In this document: positions 6,497 to 14,339 of the stretch, in pieces
Numbering within the stretch: position 1 is the stretch's first letter
Layout: each line of letters starts with the position of its first letter
Assembly: GCA_031259805.1 (NCBI GenBank)
Contig: JAIRKX010000161.1
Coordinates: 1 to 15,971 of the forward strand
Direction: 5' to 3'
From: Prevotellaceae bacterium
GTDB lineage: Bacteria > Bacteroidota > Bacteroidia > Bacteroidales > UBA932
DNA length: 15,971 nt
The notes under the pieces: generated by a model
The model's input: only the letters and a program-made list of their open reading frames with translations
The model's database searches: none
Told to the model about the DNA's origin: nothing
Position numbers and translations under genes: made by a program

Positions 6497-8714
6497 TCCT
6501 TCCTACTTTCTCGACGCCTCGCACCTGTCGCAGGTGATAGATAAGCATGTCGAGTTGCTTATTATCTTTGACCATGACTTGTACTTGTCCGCCGAATACA
6601 CCGTTGCCGTTATCGGCAAGGTTGATGGAACGGAGGACACAGTGGAGTTTGGTGATGGTTTCGGTGATGGTGGTTACAAGGCCTGTTTCGGCGTCGCCGG
6701 TGATGCGCAGTTTGACGGGGAAGTTGGTCGCCAGCGTCGCTTCGCGCCATTTGGCGCGGAGAATGCGGTAGGGATATCTTTCGAGCAGCCGTGCAGCATT
6801 GGGGCACGAGTGGCGGTGGATTTTAATACCGTCCGATACGGATACAAAGCCGAAGACATCGTCGCCGTAAATGGGATTGCAGCATTTGGCCAGCTTGTAG
6901 TCGGCGCTGCGTAACTTTTCGTCGATAATCAGGTAGTCGCCCGAAGCAGTCGGCGGTGGCAGTCGGCAGTCGGCAGTGGTGGCAGTGGCCGTAGTAGTGG
7001 TGGCGGTAGACAGCAGGTCATGGGCGGTGATGAGTTCTTTGACCTGCGCGATGTCGATCTTCTCGCCGGCTAAGCCGGCATAGAGGTCGGAGATTGTTTT
7101 CAGTTTAAAATGTTTCAGCAACTTGTTCAACGCTTCGTCGGTGAGCGTGATTTTCCAGTTTTTCAGTCGTCGTTCGAGCAGTTCGCGGCCTTCCTGTACA
7201 CGTTTGGTTTCTTCTTCGCGCAGGCGTTGTTTGATTTTCGCACGCGCTTTGGAGGTTACGACATGGTTTAGCCAGTCGCCGGCAGGCTGCTGGTTTTTGG
7301 CGGTGGTGATTTCGACCATATCGCCGGTATGCAATACTTCTTTAATGGAAGTCATCCGTCCGTTGACTTTGGCGCTGACAGTGTGCAGGCCGACGTTGGT
7401 GTGCAAATCGAAGGCAAAATCGAGCGCCGTCGCGCCTGCCGGCAAACGGCGCAGATCGCCGGTGGGCGTAAACACGATGATTTCATTGAGCGTAATGTTC
7501 GTCAACTGCTGCACATCGGCCTCGCTGGGCGATTCGAGCAGTCGCCGTACATGGTCGAGCCACGTCTGCATGCTTCCCAAATCCTGAATACCCTTGTATT
7601 TCCAGTGCGCTGCCACACCGCGCTCAGCGGCGGCGTCCATGGCGACGGTGCGGATTTGTACTTCGAGGGCATGGCCTTCGCGGGTTTTGACGGTGGTGTG
7701 CAACGAGCGGTATCCGCTGCTTTTGGGTTTGCTAATCCAGTTGCGCAGGCGACTGATGTCCGTGTCGTAGCATTTTTCGACTAACGAATAGACCTTCCAG
7801 CAGGCGGCTTCTTCGGTCTCGCGGTGCGGCGGCGTATCGAGGATGATGCGGACGGCAAATACATCATAGACTTTTTCGAAATCTATTTTCTGCACCTGCA
7901 TTTTTTTCCAGATGGAATAGACGGATTTCGTCCGGCTTTTTATTTCATACCGCAACTGTTCCTGTTGCAGCGCCTGCTCGATGGGACGGATGATTTCCTG
8001 CAAAAACTTTTCGCGCTCGCCCGATGTGCTTTTGAGTTTGTTCGTGATATGGCGCCATGCTTCGGGTTCGGTGAATTTCAACGCCAAGTCTTCCATTTCC
8101 GATTTGATGTTGTAAAGTCCTAACTGATGCGCCAGCGGTGCATAGAGCAATAAGGTTTCGGTTGCTTTTTTATGCTGCTTTGATTTCGGGAAGAAGTCGA
8201 GCGAGCGCATCACCTCCAGCCGGTCGATGAGTTTGATAATCGCTACGCGCGGGTCGGTTGAGTAGGAGACAATGAGCTTGCGGAAATTGTCGGCCTGCAG
8301 GCTGGTTTGCTTGATGTCGATAGCCGCAATGCGGTTGAGTCCGGCGACAATGTCGGCAATTTCGTCGCCGTAGGTTTTGCGTATGCCGGCATTGCGGTTC
8401 TTTTGCAGTAGGGCGATTTCCTTCGGTGTTTTGTCGTTCCATTTCTTTTCTTCCTGCCACGTGGCTTCGTGCAGCAGCACCGCTATGGCCGGTGCGGCCA
8501 TCAGCCCCATGTCTTCGACCGTCATGCGTGCGACCGTCAGGGGATGATAGAGCAGCGGGTCGCCGTTTTCGCGCCGGGCGTCGGCCATAGCAGTCGCCGC
8601 TTCGCGACAGGCGCGGTCGATCAACGCGCGCTCTTCATCCGTAAAATGGGCGCACGCTTCTAATAGCCATTGTTCGTTTCGCGTTGTCATTTTTGTGGCT
8701 TGCGCATTATGCAT
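6489..8714 (-). CDS. RelA/SpoT-type (p)ppGpp synthetase with degenerate hydrolase site
   Basis: A 741-residue long RSH protein that makes the alarmone (p)ppGpp. Residues about 50-205 are the HD domain; the motif reads H57, then H82-E83 where hydrolases have HD, with D164 kept, so hydrolysis is doubtful. Residues about 255-375 are the synthetase (SRTKSVYSIWKKM, YDVFAVRII, SSGYRSLHTTV, EVQIRT, AAHWKYKG). TGS is about 412-472, the CC/zinc-finger region about 605-640 (C611, C612, H634, C637), and ACT about 665-741. The motif matching RxKD/ExDD reads RLRN (322-325). A Thr/Ala- then Pro-rich linker (about 569-590) is encoded by GGCAGTC-type repeats. The start at 8714 overlaps the mltG stop by 8 bp; ATG at 8690 (MTTRNEQ) is an equally good alternative. 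It resembles the second Bacteroidales RSH, with a bifunctional Rel probably elsewhere. Confidence 0.92.
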   Translation of the reverse strand: MHNAQATKMTTRNEQWLLEACAHFTDEERALIDRACREAATAMADARRENGDPLLYHPLTVARMTVEDMGLMAAPAIAVLLHEATWQEEKKWNDKTPKEIALLQKNRNAGIRKTYGDEIADIVAGLNRIAAIDIKQTSLQADNFRKLIVSYSTDPRVAIIKLIDRLEVMRSLDFFPKSKQHKKATETLLLYAPLAHQLGLYNIKSEMEDLALKFTEPEAWRHITNKLKSTSGEREKFLQEIIRPIEQALQQEQLRYEIKSRTKSVYSIWKKMQVQKIDFEKVYDVFAVRIILDTPPHRETEEAACWKVYSLVEKCYDTDISRLRNWISKPKSSGYRSLHTTVKTREGHALEVQIRTVAMDAAAERGVAAHWKYKGIQDLGSMQTWLDHVRRLLESPSEADVQQLTNITLNEIIVFTPTGDLRRLPAGATALDFAFDLHTNVGLHTVSAKVNGRMTSIKEVLHTGDMVEITTAKNQQPAGDWLNHVVTSKARAKIKQRLREEETKRVQEGRELLERRLKNWKITLTDEALNKLLKHFKLKTISDLYAGLAGEKIDIAQVKELITAHDLLSTATTTTATATTADCRLPPPTASGDYLIIDEKLRSADYKLAKCCNPIYGDDVFGFVSVSDGIKIHRHSCPNAARLLERYPYRILRAKWREATLATNFPVKLRITGDAETGLVTTITETITKLHCVLRSINLADNGNGVFGGQVQVMVKDNKQLDMLIYHLRQVRGVEKVGRIN
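6945..7009 (+). repeat. GGCAGTC-type repeat tract inside the RelA/SpoT gene
   Basis: On the + strand three in-register heptamers (GGCAGTC at 6958-6964 and 6965-6971, GGCAGTG at 6972-6978) sit within a wider GGTGGCAGT / GTAGTGGTGGCGG-like stretch. The gene runs on the other strand and reads it as a low-complexity Thr/Ala/Pro linker between the helical region and the zinc-finger domain. The heptamer has the same sequence and orientation as the tract 525 bp away at 6433. Confidence 0.8.
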
Positions 8715-9753
8715 TACGCTTCATGCGGTTTAGCGCTCGGTGGTAGCGTTTAGCGTTTTGGTTGTGTTGTGCGAGGGTGATGGCGAATACATGGTAGCCA
8801 CTGAAGTCGTCGCGGGCGCAAAAGTAAAGGTAGTTGTGGTGTTCGTATTGCAGGACGGCGTCGATAGCGTTGATCGAAGGGATACATATAGGTCCCGGCG
8901 GCAAGCCTGCATGTTTATAGGTGTTGTACGGCGATTCGATGTTTTTATGCCGGTCGAGTACCCGCTTCATAGTAAAATCGCGGCAAGCGTATTTCAGTGT
9001 GGGGTCGGCTTGCAGGGGCATGCCCTGTTGCAGGCGGTTGATGTAGACGCCGGCGATACGCGCCATTTCGTCGGTTTTGTTGGTCTCCTCGTTGACGATA
9101 GCGGCCAGGGTCGCCACCTCGTCGCGTGTCAGACCGATGGCGGCGGCCTGACAGGTACGCGTATCGTTCCAGAACGCCTGCGACTCCCGGTGCAAGCGCT
9201 GCAATAGTTGTTCGGCTGAAATCGTCCAGTATACTTCGTAAGTGTTGGGGATAATCATCGCGGGGAGGGTGGCCGGCGTATAGCCGAAGCCGGCGAGCAG
9301 GTGCGTGTCGGCGAGTGCGTGCCGGATGGTGGCGGAGTCGGCTTCAATGGTGCGCGAAAGCACGGCGGCCAGTCGCCCGTTGTCGCGGATATGTCCTGCG
9401 ACGACGACATTGACAGCATCTTGTGCACCGGTTTTCAGTTTGCGTACAAGTTGCCTGTTACTCATGCCGGCGGTGAGTTTGTAACGTCCGGGACGCACTT
9501 TCTGCGTATAGTTTTCGTCCTGCGCAGCGCGGATAAAGGTGTCTTCATCGAGCAGCACACGGGCGGCCCGCAGACTGTCGAGCACGTGCTCGAATCCGGC
9601 GCCGGCAGGGACGAGCAACACTGCGTCGGCTGTTACGTTGCGGGCATGAAAAGTGGTGTATATCCTGATGATTCCTTCGGCGATATAGCCGACGCACAGC
9701 AGGGATACCAGCATGATTATCCATAATAAATACCGTTTAACTTTGTAACTCAT
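8707..9753 (-). CDS. mltG: Endolytic murein transglycosylase MltG
   Basis: A 348-residue membrane-anchored enzyme that cuts nascent peptidoglycan glycan strands. It begins MSYKVKRYLLW, a single N-terminal helix (about residues 7-28), and the rest is periplasmic. The YceG/MltG catalytic signature is present: IVNEETNKTDEMARIAGVYINRL-type residues, with the catalytic Glu in the NEET stretch. QADPTLKYA and SPYNTYKHAGLPPGPICIPS follow, all typical. The open frame extends further upstream, but that part is antisense to osmC and should be ignored. I choose ATG 9753 because the minus-strand -7 box (9778-9785) would start transcription near 9771. The other in-frame ATG at 9771 would then have almost no leader. 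It overlaps the RelA/SpoT-type gene by 8 bp and forms a two-gene operon with it. Confidence 0.92.
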   Translation of the reverse strand: MSYKVKRYLLWIIMLVSLLCVGYIAEGIIRIYTTFHARNVTADAVLLVPAGAGFEHVLDSLRAARVLLDEDTFIRAAQDENYTQKVRPGRYKLTAGMSNRQLVRKLKTGAQDAVNVVVAGHIRDNGRLAAVLSRTIEADSATIRHALADTHLLAGFGYTPATLPAMIIPNTYEVYWTISAEQLLQRLHRESQAFWNDTRTCQAAAIGLTRDEVATLAAIVNEETNKTDEMARIAGVYINRLQQGMPLQADPTLKYACRDFTMKRVLDRHKNIESPYNTYKHAGLPPGPICIPSINAIDAVLQYEHHNYLYFCARDDFSGYHVFAITLAQHNQNAKRYHRALNRMKRNA

Positions 9754-9777
9754 TGGATGTCCGTTTAACATTTTCTG

Positions 9778-9785
9778 CAAAGGTA
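9778..9785 (-). promoter_or_regulatory. -7 promoter box for mltG and the RelA/SpoT gene
   Basis: On the minus strand this reads TACCTTTG, an exact TAnnTTTG match. It ends 24 bases before the ATG at 9753, and it helps reject the longer mltG frame. It is divergent to, and only 16 bp from, the osmC box at 9802. Confidence 0.6.
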
Positions 9786-9801
9786 AGTAAAAATAATTTT
9801 G

Positions 9802-9809
9802 TACTTTTG
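9802..9809 (+). promoter_or_regulatory. -7 promoter box for osmC
   Basis: TACTTTTG fits TAnnTTTG and lies 25 bases before the ATG at 9835. With the opposing mltG box it makes a back-to-back divergent promoter; the two presumed RNA polymerase footprints overlap. Confidence 0.6.
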
Positions 9810-9834
9810 TTTCTATCATTTTATTGTATTTAGT

Positions 9835-10239
9835 ATGACAACAATCAAAACAACTTATGCCGGCCGGCTGCGTACCGAAATCCAACACGCCGCGTCGGGG
9901 CAGACGATTATGACCGATGCGCCGGTCGATAATCACGGCGAGGGCGCGTTCATTTCGCCGACCGATATCTTTACGGCATCCTACGCCAGTTGTATTTTTA
10001 CGATTATGGGGATGGCTGCCGAGGCGCACGGTTTCTCTATCGACGGCATGAGCGCCGAGACGACCAAAGTGATGGCCGACCATCCGCGCCGTGTGGCGAA
10101 AATCAGTATCGTCATCTCCATGCCGCCCCATAACTATTCCGACCGCGAACGACGCATCATCGAGGCCGTACCTAATAACTGCCCTGTCGGGCATAGCCTG
10201 CATCCGGATATTGAAAAAGAGATCAGGTTTGAATGGTAA
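9835..10239 (+). CDS. OsmC/Ohr-family protein
   Basis: A 134-residue cytosolic protein of the OsmC/Ohr superfamily, thiol-dependent peroxidases that reduce organic or fatty-acid hydroperoxides. The two catalytic cysteines are in the expected settings: C53 in SYASCIFT and C116 in NNCPVGHSL. The N-terminal beta-strand region and the SPTDIFTASY lead into the first cysteine are typical. The general YhfA/OsmC-like subgroup fits better than Ohr proper, since the Ohr-specific arginine context is not obvious. The start is ATG 9835, 25 bases after the -7 box; a longer frame from a TTG at 9799 would cross the promoter. The SDR gene begins 6 bp after its stop, so the two are probably co-transcribed and may form an oxidative-stress pair. 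Confidence 0.88.
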   Translation: MTTIKTTYAGRLRTEIQHAASGQTIMTDAPVDNHGEGAFISPTDIFTASYASCIFTIMGMAAEAHGFSIDGMSAETTKVMADHPRRVAKISIVISMPPHNYSDRERRIIEAVPNNCPVGHSLHPDIEKEIRFEW

Positions 10240-10245
10240 TGCGTG

Positions 10246-11013
10246 ATGCGTAGAATAGCTTTCATTACCGGCGCTACGTCGGGCATTGGCGAGGCCGTCG
10301 CACAGCGGCTGGCTGCCGATCATTTCGATTTAATTATTACCGGTCGTCGTGGCGACCGCCTGAACGCGCTGGCGGAGAAACTGACGGCCGACTGCGGCGT
10401 AGCCATCCTGCCGTTATGCTTCGACGTGCGCGACTCACAGCAGGTCGAAGCGTATGTCGACGGCTTGCCCGAGCGCTGGCAAGCTGTCGATGTGCTGGTG
10501 AACAATGCCGGATTGGCCGTCGAGCTTAAACCCGTGCACGACGGTCTGCTCGACGATTGGGAACGGATGATCGATACGAACCTCAAAGGGCTGCTTTATG
10601 TAACGCGCCGCGTGGCGCCTTACATGATTACCCGCCGGAGGGGACACATTATTAATATCGGTTCGATTGCCGGCCGCGAGGTGTATGCCGGCGGGAATGT
10701 CTATTGCGCTACGAAGTACGCTGTCGACGCTCTCACGAAAGGTCTGCGGATGGAACTGCTGCCTTATGGTATCCGGGTGTCGCAGGTTGCGCCGGGGGCG
10801 GTGGCGACAAGTTTTTCGCTCGTGCGATTCAAGGGTGATCGTCGCCGCGCCGATAATGTATACGAAGGCTATGAGCCGTTGTGCGCCGCCGATATTGCCG
10901 ACGTCGTCGCTTACATGGTTGGTTGTCCGCCGCACGTCAATATTGCCGATGTGCTGGTGTTGCCGGCGGCTCAGGCGTCGGCGTCGCTGTTTGAGAAGGA
11001 GCGGGACGGATGA
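10246..11013 (+). CDS. Short-chain dehydrogenase/reductase (YdfG-like)
   Basis: A 255-residue classical SDR oxidoreductase using NAD(P). The cofactor motif TGATSGIG is at residues 8-15 and NNAG at 86-89. The catalytic set N112, S140, Y153 and K157 (YCATK) is complete. GRR at 33-35, after the second beta strand, suggests a preference for NADP(H). The overall pattern is close to YdfG-type 3-hydroxy acid / serine dehydrogenases, but the substrate is not shown by sequence. The start is ATG 10246; a GTG one codon upstream is in frame but less likely. The last 43 bp overlap the 3' end of mnmD on the other strand. Confidence 0.9.
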   Translation: MRRIAFITGATSGIGEAVAQRLAADHFDLIITGRRGDRLNALAEKLTADCGVAILPLCFDVRDSQQVEAYVDGLPERWQAVDVLVNNAGLAVELKPVHDGLLDDWERMIDTNLKGLLYVTRRVAPYMITRRRGHIINIGSIAGREVYAGGNVYCATKYAVDALTKGLRMELLPYGIRVSQVAPGAVATSFSLVRFKGDRRRADNVYEGYEPLCAADIADVVAYMVGCPPHVNIADVLVLPAAQASASLFEKERDG

Positions 11014-11720
11014 GGTTTTACAGCGCGTAGCATGTGTCGTTTTCCTGCTGCGCCGGGCAGTCGCCGGAGTTCAAATCCGGCCTGTCGCAGGGCTGTTTTG
11101 ACAGCGCCTTTGGCGGAATATGTAACCAGCGCCCCGCCGTCGGAGAGGCTGTCGTAGAGTTTGCGGAAGATGGTCATTGTCCACAGTTCGGGATGGACGT
11201 CGGGGGCGAAAGCGTCGAAGTAAATTCCGTCGAATAAGCCGTCCGGTTCGTACGCGCGCAGGTCGGCGCGATGTTTACAGAGCGAAAAATGCGGCGACAG
11301 CTGTTGCCTCCGCTCCCACGCGAGATTGTGCAGGCACATATACCGACGGCTGTCGGGCAGGTGTAATGCTTCGGCATAATTCAATGATGCGACTATTTCC
11401 GGCGGCAGCGGGTACTTTTCAATGGCTTCGTAGTATATGTCCGTACCGCTGTGTTCTGCTTCGAGCATTGTGAGCAACGCATTCAACCCCGTCCCGAAAC
11501 CGACTTCGAGTATTCGCCGCGACGTGCGTGGCGTGTCTTTACAGATGTAGCGAAATCCTGCCGCGATGAATACATGCCGCGATTCCTGTACCGCCCCGTT
11601 TACCGAATGGTAGTGTTCGTTCAGCGCCGGCAGGTAGAGGGTGTGCGAGCCGTCGGCGGTAGAGACTATCCGGCAGTCGACAGCGGACGTCGGTTGATCA
11701 TTCAAAAAGGAGTTACACAT
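10971..11720 (-). CDS. mnmD: tRNA U34 methyltransferase, MnmD-type
   Basis: A 249-residue SAM-dependent methyltransferase of the MnmC N-domain / DUF752 family. It finishes the (c)mnm5(s2)U wobble modification by methylating nm5U to mnm5U. The SAM motif is VGFGTG (residues 73-78). The acidic YFDAFAP (167-173) and the C-terminal GKRHMLRA are characteristic. The FAD oxidase domain of fused MnmC is absent, as in stand-alone MnmD. Its ATG overlaps the end of miaB by 8 bp, so translational coupling is likely. It is the last gene of the leftward operon. Its final 43 bp run under the 3' end of the SDR gene, and no terminator is seen between the two. Confidence 0.88.
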   Translation of the reverse strand: MCNSFLNDQPTSAVDCRIVSTADGSHTLYLPALNEHYHSVNGAVQESRHVFIAAGFRYICKDTPRTSRRILEVGFGTGLNALLTMLEAEHSGTDIYYEAIEKYPLPPEIVASLNYAEALHLPDSRRYMCLHNLAWERRQQLSPHFSLCKHRADLRAYEPDGLFDGIYFDAFAPDVHPELWTMTIFRKLYDSLSDGGALVTYSAKGAVKTALRQAGFELRRLPGAAGKRHMLRAVKPHPSRSFSNSDADA

Positions 11721-13104
11721 TCTTCATTCCGGCTAATTCCCCTATCAGCGTGGCCGACGTGCATGATGTTATTTTCACGGCAACATAATCTCCCGCTTTA
11801 AATTCGGCTTTGGGGAATACGACGACTTTGCTATGCGACGTCCGTCCAAAGAGGAAGGCGTCCGAGCGTTTGGAGTTTCCTTCAGCTAATACGGTAAATG
11901 TTTTGCCGACGTCGCGGCGGTTGCTCGCCAGCGACAGTTGATTTTGCAGGGCGATGATTTCATTGAGGCGGCGAGTTTTTACATCTGCCGACACATCGTC
12001 GGGATAATGGCGGGCAGCTTTGGTGTCGGGGCGTTCGGAATAGCGGAACATAAAGGCGGCATCGTAGGCTGCTTCGCGCATCAGCGAGAGGGTTTGGGCG
12101 TGGTCATCGTCGGTTTCACCACAGAAACCGGCGATGAGGTCGGTCGTAACGGCGCATTCGGGGATGATTTCGCGGATTTTGGCGATGCGTTCCATATAGT
12201 GTTCCCGAGAGTAGCCACGGCGCATTTTCTCCAACATCCGGTTGCTGCCCGACTGTACGGGCAGATGGATATGATTGCAGATATTCGGGTACATCGCGAT
12301 GGTGTAGAGCACGTCGTTGTGCATATCCTTCGGGTGCGATGTGGAGAAGCGTACGCGCAGCGACGGGTCCTCGAGGGCGACTCGCTCGAGCAGCCGTGCA
12401 AATGTAACCGTTTGGCTTTCGGCCGCACCGGGTTCACAGTAGGAATTTACGTTTTGTCCTAAGAGCGTTACTTCGCGATAGCCGTTTTCGAGCAGCATGC
12501 GCACCTCCCGAAGGATGGTTTGGGACGGGCGGCTGCGTTCGGCGCCACGAGTGTATGGCACTACGCAATAAGCGCACGCGTTGTTGCATCCGCGCATGAT
12601 CGATACGAAAGCCGTCACACCGTTCTTGTCCATTCGCACCGGTGAAATGTCGGCGTATGTTTCCTCGCGCGACAGGAGGGTGTTGACGCCCCGTTGTCCG
12701 CTTCCAGCCGCGCTCACTAATTGCGGCAGGGCGCGGTAGGCATCGGGGCCGGCGACGAGGTCGACCGTGCCGTTTTCGAGCAGTTGTTCTTTCAGCCGTT
12801 CGGCCATGCAACCCAGCACGCCTACAATCAATCCGGGCGTACGCTGTTTCTGCTGTCGGAAGAGGTCGAGCCGCCCCCATACGCGTTGTTCGGCGTTGTC
12901 GCGCACCGAGCAGGTGTTAGCAAAGATAATATCGGCTTCCGCCATCTGGTCGGTCATCGTAAAGCCCGCCTGCTGCATGATGGCTGCCACCACTTCGCTG
13001 TCGTTGACGTTCATTTGGCAACCGTAGGTTTCGATATAAAGACGCTGTCCGCGGCCATCGACCGCAGGAGCGTTAAAGCGCGCATAGTTGGTTTCTTTTT
13101 CCAT
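11713..13104 (-). CDS. miaB: tRNA-2-methylthio-N6-dimethylallyladenosine synthase MiaB
   Basis: A 463-residue radical-SAM methylthiotransferase that adds the 2-methylthio group to i6A37 in tRNA. Three N-terminal domain cysteines (C29, C65, C99) hold one [4Fe-4S] cluster. The radical-SAM triad C173, C177, C180 in RGCNNACAYCVVP holds the other. The core signature HLPVQSGSNRMLEKMRRGYS near 280-299 and a C-terminal TRAM domain (about 397-458) are present, and the length is normal. The start is ATG 13104; the codon before it is an in-frame TTG and is not needed. The ATG shares its A with the TGA of yggS (TGATG), so the two are translationally coupled. With mnmD it makes an anticodon-loop modification pair. 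Confidence 0.95.
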   Translation of the reverse strand: MEKETNYARFNAPAVDGRGQRLYIETYGCQMNVNDSEVVAAIMQQAGFTMTDQMAEADIIFANTCSVRDNAEQRVWGRLDLFRQQKQRTPGLIVGVLGCMAERLKEQLLENGTVDLVAGPDAYRALPQLVSAAGSGQRGVNTLLSREETYADISPVRMDKNGVTAFVSIMRGCNNACAYCVVPYTRGAERSRPSQTILREVRMLLENGYREVTLLGQNVNSYCEPGAAESQTVTFARLLERVALEDPSLRVRFSTSHPKDMHNDVLYTIAMYPNICNHIHLPVQSGSNRMLEKMRRGYSREHYMERIAKIREIIPECAVTTDLIAGFCGETDDDHAQTLSLMREAAYDAAFMFRYSERPDTKAARHYPDDVSADVKTRRLNEIIALQNQLSLASNRRDVGKTFTVLAEGNSKRSDAFLFGRTSHSKVVVFPKAEFKAGDYVAVKITSCTSATLIGELAGMKNV

Positions 13105-13766
13105 CAATGTGTAAATAATAATGTCCCGATTCTAATCATCGTACTGCCTTCCTCGACGGCTATCGTATAGTCGCCGGACATACCCATTGAGCGTTCGCAA
13201 AAGGCGGGATTGTCGGAGAATGTCGTTTGTTTCACTTCCGTGAACAGCCGACGCAGCATCCGGAACTCCGCCCGGATTTGCGACATGTTGTCCGTAAACG
13301 TCGCCATGCCCATCAATCCGGCAATTTGCAGATGGGGCAAAGTCGTAAAAAAGCCTTCGGCGGATAGCCTGCGCAATGCGTCGGGCATGAAACCGAATTT
13401 CGCCGCTTCCTGCGCAATGTGCACCTGCAATAGACAGCGCTGTATGTGCCGTCGGCGTCCGGCTTCGTCGTTCAGCGCACGCAAAAGCTTAGGGCTATCG
13501 CCCGAATGAATCGTATGCGCCAGCCCCGTTACGAGTTTGACTTTATTAGTTTGCAAATGGCCGATGAAATGCCATTCGATGTCGGCGGGCAACTGCGCTG
13601 CTTTTTCGCACAGCGCCTGCGGACGGCTTTCGCCGAATCGCCGCTGTCCTGCCTCGTATGCTTCGCGGATCGCTGCGACCGACTGAGTCTTCGATACGGC
13701 AATCAGCGTCACATTCGCCGGCGCCAGAGTCCGCTTGATTTGCTGCAACTGTTCTCCGATAGCCAT
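13104..13766 (-). CDS. yggS: PLP homeostasis protein YggS/PLPBP
   Basis: A 220-residue pyridoxal-phosphate binding protein of the YggS/PROSC family, without enzyme activity, that maintains PLP and amino-acid balance in the cytosol. The PLP lysine is K26 in IAVSKTQ. FGESRPQ, EWHFIGHLQTNK and the phosphate-binding end MGMSGDYTIAVEEGSTMIRI are all standard. The length is normal for the family. It starts 12 bp after the SPOR gene stop, and its stop overlaps the miaB start by one base, so it sits firmly inside the operon. Confidence 0.93.
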   Translation of the reverse strand: MAIGEQLQQIKRTLAPANVTLIAVSKTQSVAAIREAYEAGQRRFGESRPQALCEKAAQLPADIEWHFIGHLQTNKVKLVTGLAHTIHSGDSPKLLRALNDEAGRRRHIQRCLLQVHIAQEAAKFGFMPDALRRLSAEGFFTTLPHLQIAGLMGMATFTDNMSQIRAEFRMLRRLFTEVKQTTFSDNPAFCERSMGMSGDYTIAVEEGSTMIRIGTLLFTH

Positions 13767-13778
13767 GATACGTACGTG

Positions 13779-14264
13779 TTATTCTACATCTTCCGGCTCG
13801 GTCTCTTCGATAATCACCCGCTCACGGTCGCGTTGCGCCGGCAGGTAGTTGACCGGACAAGCAATGACGAAAGCTGACGGGTAGACGGCTTTGATCGACA
13901 TCAGAAAGCGCATCGCCTCCGAACGTGTCCGAAAATCGCCGACGGCCACGCGGAAATATAAATCCTCGAAGCTATGGTATACCGCCACCTCCGGATGTTC
14001 CGCCGCAAAAGACATGGCGATAGTGAACGACCGCTGCCGCGCATGCTGTTCGTTACCGAAAAACAGACGGACGCGATAGCCCTTTGCCTTCCTGTATCTA
14101 TTCCGCTCGATGCCGGCGCGCACGGTCTCCTCAATCGACCGCTCCTGGATGATCCTAACCGTCCGGTCGGCTTGCAACGTCGTGAAAATCGACGTATCAT
14201 TCGCCTGTGCGAATGTAGCAGACGCGCCGGCGAAGCACAATAATAATAGTATAATATATTTCAT
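13779..14264 (-). CDS. Secreted SPOR-domain protein
   Basis: A 161-residue exported protein. Residues 1-19 are a clear signal peptide (MKYIILLLLCFAGASATFA, cut before QAND). Residues about 61-142 match a SPOR domain (GYRVRLFFGNEQHARQR near the start, then YFRVAVGDFRTRSEAMRFL). SPOR domains bind denuded peptidoglycan glycans at division sites. The middle segment (20-60) looks helical and the C-terminal tail is acidic (EETEPEDVE). No catalytic domain is present. The likely role is as a periplasmic cell-wall binding factor. It lies between the LEA-type lipoprotein gene (75-bp gap) and yggS (12 bp). Confidence 0.85.
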   Translation of the reverse strand: MKYIILLLLCFAGASATFAQANDTSIFTTLQADRTVRIIQERSIEETVRAGIERNRYRKAKGYRVRLFFGNEQHARQRSFTIAMSFAAEHPEVAVYHSFEDLYFRVAVGDFRTRSEAMRFLMSIKAVYPSAFVIACPVNYLPAQRDRERVIIEETEPEDVE

Positions 14265-14339
14265 CTCTTATTACTTAATCTGAATATTGAACGGCTTATT
14301 GCCGCAAGCGGCGCTTATACCGGTCGACGAAGGGCCTTC

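Noticed and set aside
9754..10323. Long N-terminal extension of mltG
   Set aside because: It is antisense to osmC, crosses both promoters, and the MltG membrane anchor starts at 9753.
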